From: Acidobacteria bacterium AH-259-L09
Lineage (GTDB): Bacteria > Acidobacteriota > UBA6911 > RPQK01
Length of the DNA stretch: 10,203 bases
Direction of reading: 5' to 3'
NCBI GenBank assembly: GCA_027717875.1
Contig: JALLOL010000076.1
Coordinates: 1-10,203 of the forward strand
Both the position numbers and the translations under genes were made by a program. Shown piece by piece: positions 5,784 to 10,203 of the stretch (the first letter of the stretch is position 1; the number at the start of each line of letters is the position of its first letter). The notes below the pieces were generated by a model. It saw only the letters and a list, made by a program, of their open reading frames with translations. It did not search any database and had not been told where the DNA came from.

Positions 5784-6506
5784 ATGGCCGACCTCAACAA
5801 ATTCGATGCCAACGAAGAGTTTCTATTATTCCTGAAGTTTCTTATCGACAAATTAAACGAAGGTTCAAACATATGTTTCGAATCGGTAATTTCCAGAAAG
5901 CTTAAGTACACTAGGAGGGGATTTTTCTTAACAGAGGACGATTTCGAGGAAGAAAAGAAAATCAGAAAACAGGGTCAAATAGATTTAGGCAGCCACTACA
6001 AGGGAAGTTATTTAGATTATCTCGACACGCGCTTCGAAATTAAAGAACTGAAAAAGTTGTTCGACTACTGCAGAGCTAAGGATATCAACCCCAGGCTGGA
6101 TTTTTTGAAGAAGATCCTTCGTCGTAAGAACGACCGCCTGCTGTCTCGTGTACAAACAGCTTGGCCGAGAGCAATGGACGAGTTAAGTTTTTCGCAGTTT
6201 CATCCTTCCCGTGAGTTGTCGACACCCCAGGCAAGTGCATCGAAAAAGAAAGCGAGAAAGAAGAAACCAGGTCCGAAAGGGCCAAGGAAAGCGTCCTGCA
6301 ACAGAAGGACTGCGATCAAGCTGCTCAAGCAGGAAGGCTTTAGTGGATTGGAGGCGTGTAAGAGACTGAAAGACATGAATATACCCTTGCCGTCTAAACG
6401 TCTTCAGACCCTGTATGGTAAATGTGACTGGGTTCACTGGTTCCATAACGAACCCAAAGCCTTTTACAAGCAGTGGTCAGCCGACCTAAAAAGACCGAGT
6501 TTCTAG
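5784..6506 (+). CDS. Unrecognised basic protein of 240 residues
   Basis: I do not recognise this family. The start is supported by AGGA (5773-5776), seven bases before the ATG. Residues 1-60 are helical and mixed-charge (FLLFLKFLIDKLNEG), and 85-120 include IKELKKLFDYCRAKDINPRL. Residues about 152-170 form a strongly basic linker (KKKARKKKPGPKGPRK) containing GPKGPRK-type AT-hook-like sequence. The C-terminal 70 residues look like a compact domain (NRRTAIKLLKQEGFSGLEAC then DWVHWFHNEPKAFYKQW) rich in aromatics. The basic middle suggests nucleic-acid binding, an inference only. There is no signal peptide or membrane helix. It lies 175 bp upstream of the Xis-like/ATPase operon on the same strand and could be part of the same module. 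Its stop codon falls in the loop of a small hairpin (6495-6511). Confidence 0.7.
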   Translation: MADLNKFDANEEFLLFLKFLIDKLNEGSNICFESVISRKLKYTRRGFFLTEDDFEEEKKIRKQGQIDLGSHYKGSYLDYLDTRFEIKELKKLFDYCRAKDINPRLDFLKKILRRKNDRLLSRVQTAWPRAMDELSFSQFHPSRELSTPQASASKKKARKKKPGPKGPRKASCNRRTAIKLLKQEGFSGLEACKRLKDMNIPLPSKRLQTLYGKCDWVHWFHNEPKAFYKQWSADLKRPSF

Positions 6507-6570
6507 CTCGGATTCTCTCATTCGACAAAGAATCTTTGTGTACGACGGAATCTGATTCTGTCGACCTAAA
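6482..6570. promoter_or_regulatory. Cluster of three hairpins bracketed by CGACCTAAA repeats
   Basis: Three dyads follow each other: CCGAG/CTCGG (6495-6499, 6507-6511), ACAAAG-AAT-CTTTGT (6525-6539, perfect), and GACGGAATC-T-GATTCTGTC (6544-6562, one G-T pair). The perfect nonamer CGACCTAAA bounds the cluster at 6482-6490 and 6562-6570, exactly 80 bp apart. It lies in the gap before the Xis-like gene, where operators, excisionase sites or an origin would be expected. Confidence 0.5.
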
Positions 6571-6681
6571 TCTATCCAAAGCAAATCAACCACTTCCAAA
6601 GAAATCCGCACTGATAACTCCACAGAAACTGCCCTTCTTCGCCAAAGGGTAGAGGAAGTTTTTTCAACAAGGAGTAAACAA

Positions 6682-6876
6682 ATGAACACTTTTCAAGAAA
6701 CCTATTTGACGCCACAACAGTTTGCAAAACGCTTGTCCATCAGCAGATGGACAGTTTACGCGTGGCTTTCTGAAGGCCGGATTGAGTCGGTCAAAATCGG
6801 CCGGCTGGTGCGAATCCCTGAGACTGAACTCCAACGGATTATCAGCGAGGGCAGACAGAGGGTAGTTGGTCAATGA
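6682..6876 (+). CDS. Excisionase/AlpA-type helix-turn-helix DNA-binding protein
   Basis: The 64-residue protein is a single winged-helix (MerR/Xis-type) domain of the 'excisionase family DNA-binding' group: YLTPQQFAKRLSISRWTVYAWLSEGRIESVKIGRLVRIP. The first helix-turn-helix spans about 9-32 with recognition helix RWTVYAWLSEG, and the wing is IESVKIGRLVRIPE (34-47). Such proteins act as recombination directionality factors or as small transcription switches in prophages, ICEs and satellites. AAGGAG (6669-6674) is seven bases before the ATG. The stop overlaps the next start (ATGA at 6873-6876), so it is the first gene of a translationally coupled operon. Inverted repeats just upstream could be its binding sites. 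No working integrase is left nearby, so a regulatory role is as likely as excision. Confidence 0.85.
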   Translation: MNTFQETYLTPQQFAKRLSISRWTVYAWLSEGRIESVKIGRLVRIPETELQRIISEGRQRVVGQ

Positions 6877-7223
6877 CCGAAAAAGAGACTCAGTTGATAC
6901 GGGAATTGATCAATACCGTTAATCTTCTCAATGGTCGCCTTGAATCCTTTGAGAGCACCTACAGGAAGCTCGTGAACCGCCACATTCTGGTCCTTCAGAG
7001 TTTCGAAACGAGGAGCAACCTTTTCGACGAGCAGCTCGACCGTTTTGTTCGACTTCTCGACATATTCGAGAAGCTGATTGAACGGATTAAAACAGCCTTC
7101 ATGGCGTATCGACTCTGGGAAGAGTGTGAGGAGTACAGGAAAAATGTCCTTAAAAAGAAGAGCAAGCCAGAATCGAGCGTTGGATTCGATGTCGAGCGAA
7201 AACTTAGACGGTCTGCTCGGTGA
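6873..7223 (+). CDS. Small all-helical, coiled-coil-like protein of unknown function
   Basis: I recognise no family. The 116 residues are almost entirely predicted helix with hydrophobic residues at heptad spacing: LIRELINTVNLLNGRLESFE (8-27), then LFDEQLDRFVRLLDIFEKLIERI (about 50-72), ending in a basic tail (KKKSKPE...RKLRRSAR). It has no cysteine cluster, membrane segment or signal peptide. Its start overlaps the Xis-like gene by 4 bases and its end overlaps the ATPase start by about 35 bases, so all three should be co-translated. The position directly before an ATPase suggests an accessory or loading partner, an inference from context. Confidence 0.7.
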   Translation: MTEKETQLIRELINTVNLLNGRLESFESTYRKLVNRHILVLQSFETRSNLFDEQLDRFVRLLDIFEKLIERIKTAFMAYRLWEECEEYRKNVLKKKSKPESSVGFDVERKLRRSAR

Positions 7224-8403
7224 AGTAAAAGGCGTTTACCCGACGTTGGTAGGTGCACTGACGGCAAATCTGGCCACTGTTGGGATACTTTGCTTCCAGG
7301 ACTACACCCAGCCAGTCTCGCTGATCAATGTCGGCAATTCCGGCTGCGGCAAGACGACAGTGCTGGATCTGATCATGCCCGACAGAGAAAGCACACAGGA
7401 AGTGCTCTTCCGCTGTGACAACTTCACGCCCGCCAGTTTCGTCAGCCATGCTACGAACGTGAAGAAGCGCCAGTTGAAGGAAATCGACCTGCTCCCAAAG
7501 ATCGAAAACAAAACACTGGTAACCAAAGAATTGGCACCCGTATTCAGGGGAAACAAGGATGATCTGCTCAAGACCTTTGCGATCCTGACGGCAGTACTAG
7601 ACGGGCAGGGCTATGTCTCACAGTCTGGCGTTCACGGAACCCGAGGGTACGATCGCCGCCTTGTGTTCTCCTGGCTGGGAGCCACTACACCGCTTTCCCA
7701 GGCTGTGCATGCGATGATGGCCCAACTGGGTGGGCGATTGCTTTTCTGGAATATGGATTCAAAACCGCACAGCCATGATGAACTGGCAGCATTCGTCCAG
7801 GATGATCAGTTCTACATCTCTCACGAATACCTTAGAGGCAAAGTAAACGACTTTCTGGAGGCTCACTTCGAGAAATATCCACCCCGATCCGTCAACTCAT
7901 CTGAAATCGAGATTGATGACCGTGAGGCGTGGCTGCTGGCCGGTTATGCCCGTGTCCTGGCCAGGATGAGATCGGCTTTTCGCATCACTGAGGTAAAGGA
8001 CGACAAGAAGCACACAGAGCCGGTTCAGGAGTCGGAGTACCGCATCATTGTCATGTTCAAGTCCATTGTCCGTTCCCTGGCACTGATGAATGGTAGAAGA
8101 GCAGTATCTGAGGATGATCTCCGATTCATCCGTCACATTGCCTTGAGTTCCATGCCAGAGCAACGGCGTAAGATCCTGAAGACTCTACTGGAAGTCGGAG
8201 ACGAAGCCAGCACCCAAGACCTACTGGAAAAAGTCGACATGAGCAGGCCGACCTTGCTGGGGTATATGGAGGAGATTGGGCATTTGGGCGTTTGCTCTTT
8301 CCACAAGGGCAGCCATGACTCCGTGAGTTACCTCTCGCTGAACGAGGAGTTTTGCTTCCTTTTGCCGGAAAAAGGGGAGCAGCCAGAGGATGTTCCATTT
8401 TGA
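7189..8403 (+). CDS. AAA+ ATPase with C-terminal winged-helix region (candidate replication protein)
   Basis: Numbering is from ATG 7189 (404 residues). The Walker A motif GNSGCGKTT is at 49-57 after a strand (SLINV). A strand, TLVTKELAPVF (109-119), supplies the probable Walker B acidic residue Glu114. FSWLGATTPL (160-169) fits a sensor-1 segment. Polar residues in YDRR just before it could act in trans. After a helical lid region, residues about 305-375 (AVSEDDLRFIRHIA, EQRRKILKTLLE, STQDLLEKVDMSRPTLLGYM) form a winged helix, as in replicative helicases and MCM-like or superfamily III-type ATPases. The exact family is not certain. Start choice: ATG 7144 has a better AGGA but overlaps the previous gene by 80 bases; the conserved-looking part begins near 7189. 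It could unwind or initiate element replication, or be a defence/regulatory ATPase. It is the last gene before host DNA. Confidence 0.78.
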   Translation: MSSENLDGLLGEVKGVYPTLVGALTANLATVGILCFQDYTQPVSLINVGNSGCGKTTVLDLIMPDRESTQEVLFRCDNFTPASFVSHATNVKKRQLKEIDLLPKIENKTLVTKELAPVFRGNKDDLLKTFAILTAVLDGQGYVSQSGVHGTRGYDRRLVFSWLGATTPLSQAVHAMMAQLGGRLLFWNMDSKPHSHDELAAFVQDDQFYISHEYLRGKVNDFLEAHFEKYPPRSVNSSEIEIDDREAWLLAGYARVLARMRSAFRITEVKDDKKHTEPVQESEYRIIVMFKSIVRSLALMNGRRAVSEDDLRFIRHIALSSMPEQRRKILKTLLEVGDEASTQDLLEKVDMSRPTLLGYMEEIGHLGVCSFHKGSHDSVSYLSLNEEFCFLLPEKGEQPEDVPF

Positions 8404-8415
8404 TAACCTGCCTGT

Positions 8416-10203
8416 TCACTCCCCCGTGGGCACCAGCCGCTTGAGTTCTTCAAACCAATTGAGGACAACGATCAATTCGTCCCGTGTTGGTGTCTGCTCT
8501 GCCTGCTCGGCTTCCTTGATCATCAGGAACCGCTGGCCGTCGGGGGAAATATCGTAGTATCGGCTGATATGAGAAATGTACGTTCCCGTGAATATGACCT
8601 CGGGGCTCCCGGCCACGAAGGTGGGCTCGGTTTCGATGCGGACCACCATCATCGCCTCGCCGTCGAGGCTGCGATAGAAAAGCTCGTGCCCCTCTGGTCC
8701 CCAGACGGGCGAGACTCCCCCATCGCGTGAAATTTGCCACTTTCCTTCCTTCACGTTGGGAAAAGGCCGAACGTAGACTTCGCGCCGTCCCGTCTCATTG
8801 GAGTGATAGGCCACCCACCGGCCATCGGGGGAGATCGCCGCACCGCCTTCAGCAAACTGCGTCTGGAGAAGCGGCTTCGAGATGGGCTCACCCTCCATCG
8901 ACAGCACGTTAATGTCCCCCGATGTTTCAGAATTGGCTTCGTAGAAAACCAGCCCCTTTCCGTCGCGCGACCACGAATCGGGGTCTTGATAGTTTGGGCT
9001 CGTCGTAAGGCGCTCGACCTGACCCGTCCCGTCAGCTGCCTTCCAAAACAGATTGCTCGCTCCCCCATCGCGGGTTGATCTAAAGACCACCCGCAGACCA
9101 TCCAGGGTCCAGAGCGCACGGTCGTCCATAGCCGGATCGAAGGTGAGCCGGGTGAATGTCTCGCGTCTCAGGTCGTAGATCCACATGTCGGTGTTGCCTG
9201 AGTCAGTCACGGAGACGGCCAGACGCAAACCATCGGGTGAGACCCGCGGCTGAGTGTAAAGGTGCGGCTCCGCAGCCAACGGCTCCTCGTGCCCCTGGCG
9301 ATCCACCCAAACCAGTATTCGCTTAACCCCCTGGATGCCACCCGGGATATACACGAGCGATCCGTCGCTGGAAAAGCTGAATTGCGCAGCGCCCGTTAGA
9401 TCAGCTCTTGCCTGCCTGACGCCCTCGACGATCGGAACGGGAGCACCTGTTACCTCCAGCCGCCCCAGATCAAATGGTACCGCCAGTAGTGTCGCCTCCC
9501 GCGCATAGACCAAGTGCCCCGTGGGCACGTAACGCGCGTCCGTGCCTCCATTGATCAAGACCTTCCTCTCGCCCGTGTCCAGTGAATGCACCAAGATCTG
9601 CGCATCATTCCAAGTGATGCCCTGGCGCCGGAGTGTGAGGAGCACGGCCTTCCCATCGGGCAGGATCTGCGGTCCGTGGTAAACTTCGGCCTGCATCCGG
9701 TCTGGGCTGATCAGTGGCTCTTTCGCGCCCCCAGTGGCCGGAACCTGCCAGAGGCCCTCTAAAGCTTGTGCGAAGACAATCCGGTCATCCGCTGCCCAGC
9801 TGGCACCCCAGGGATTTGCAACCTCGCACAGGGTCACCGGTGCACCACCCCTGATGGAGACTTTCTTCAGCGTGCCGTCCCCTTCCCAGAACCCGACCCA
9901 TTGTCCATCGGGTGAGAAAAAGGGATTTATAGTGCGAGCTTTGGTACTGCCGATGGGTCTGGCCTCCAGCTCATCCATGGCACGCAGGTACAGTTGGTTA
10001 TTGGCGACATAGACAAGATGTTGGCCATCGGGCGAGAAAGCGACCTGATGATGACTTGCACCTGTCAGTTGCTCGGTCGCTGGCAGCACCATCGCGAAGC
10101 GTGTAATGGGGCGCGCCTCCGGGCGCATCAAACTCCAGATAGCGACTCCCGCTATAAGAGCTATCACTGCGGCAATGCTCCAGGGGATTGCGACCTTCCA
10201 TCG
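8416..10203 (-). CDS. Membrane-anchored TolB/PD40 beta-propeller protein, likely C-terminal half of a Ser/Thr protein kinase (5' end cut)
   Basis: The frame is open from the right edge to the TGA at 8418-8416, 595 codons, so the N-terminus lies outside. A transmembrane helix (IPWSIAAVIALIAGVAIWSL) is encoded at about 10188-10129. About ten PD40/WD40-like 'SPDG' blades follow, among them FSPDGQHLVYV, FSPDGQWVGFW, VSPDGLRLAVSV, WSRDGKGLVFYE, ISPDGRWVAYHS and ISPDGQRFLMI, a TolB-type propeller outside the membrane. It ends with the family's usual ELIVVLNWFEELKRLVP. This layout is typical of Acidobacteriota kinases with a cytoplasmic Ser/Thr kinase domain before the helix and a sensor propeller after it. 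The kinase domain cannot be seen here, so a CadC-type winged-helix N-terminus is also possible. It converges with the ATPase gene, 12 bp apart. Confidence 0.88.
   Translation of the reverse strand, partial: RWKVAIPWSIAAVIALIAGVAIWSLMRPEARPITRFAMVLPATEQLTGASHHQVAFSPDGQHLVYVANNQLYLRAMDELEARPIGSTKARTINPFFSPDGQWVGFWEGDGTLKKVSIRGGAPVTLCEVANPWGASWAADDRIVFAQALEGLWQVPATGGAKEPLISPDRMQAEVYHGPQILPDGKAVLLTLRRQGITWNDAQILVHSLDTGERKVLINGGTDARYVPTGHLVYAREATLLAVPFDLGRLEVTGAPVPIVEGVRQARADLTGAAQFSFSSDGSLVYIPGGIQGVKRILVWVDRQGHEEPLAAEPHLYTQPRVSPDGLRLAVSVTDSGNTDMWIYDLRRETFTRLTFDPAMDDRALWTLDGLRVVFRSTRDGGASNLFWKAADGTGQVERLTTSPNYQDPDSWSRDGKGLVFYEANSETSGDINVLSMEGEPISKPLLQTQFAEGGAAISPDGRWVAYHSNETGRREVYVRPFPNVKEGKWQISRDGGVSPVWGPEGHELFYRSLDGEAMMVVRIETEPTFVAGSPEVIFTGTYISHISRYYDISPDGQRFLMIKEAEQAEQTPTRDELIVVLNWFEELKRLVPTGE

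Noticed and set aside
6633..6664. CCCTT/AAGGG hairpin followed by TTTTTT as a terminator before the Xis-like gene
   Set aside because: The stem is short and about ten bases separate it from the T-run, which abuts the ribosome site of the operon; attenuation is possible but unsupported.
7078..7188. Longer N-terminus for the ATPase from ATG 7078
   Set aside because: It would overlap the helical gene by almost 150 bases and the added residues look like an out-of-frame reading of that gene.

Overview
The window looks like a chromosome segment of an Acidobacteriota-type bacterium (phylum inferred, not proven). The main reason is the right-hand gene: the C-terminal half of a membrane-anchored protein with about ten TolB/PD40-type 'SPDG' beta-propeller motifs after a transmembrane helix. 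This architecture is typical of the Ser/Thr protein kinases that are greatly expanded in that phylum. Short tandem repeats around the tRNAs fit a repeat-rich soil-type genome.

Layout. Positions 1-929 (minus) hold a nearly complete HAL2/CysQ-type 3'(2'),5'-bisphosphate nucleotidase running off the left edge. Positions 930-1437 hold heptamer and octamer tandem repeats, tRNA-His(GTG) and tRNA-Arg(TCG). Positions about 1438-8405 form an accessory block. In order it carries: repeat-rich DNA next to the tRNA; an orphan small-terminase-like gene; a 1.08-kb cassette bounded by 36-bp direct repeats that encodes a membrane protein fused to a serine-recombinase DNA-binding remnant; an overlapping antitoxin-toxin pair that looks like a Panacea-domain (PanA) antitoxin with a RelE/ParE-like toxin; a truncated tyrosine integrase; a coiled-coil tail remnant of an endosialidase-chaperone-type protein; an unrecognised 240-residue basic protein; and a compact operon of an excisionase-like HTH protein, a helical protein and an AAA+ ATPase. 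Positions 8416-10203 (minus) return to host sequence with the propeller protein.

Interpretation. The accessory block resembles a decayed integrative element, possibly a phage satellite. It has a remnant integrase, an Xis/AlpA-like protein, a candidate replication ATPase and a terminase small subunit, with no large terminase, portal or capsid gene in the window. It lies beside a tRNA-Arg gene, a common integration target, but I could not find a duplicated tRNA 3' end that would mark the other junction. The toxin-antitoxin pair may have helped keep the block in place. The Xis-like/helical/ATPase operon, preceded by a cluster of inverted repeats, is the least explained and most interesting part. 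The serine-recombinase fusion between direct repeats is the second.
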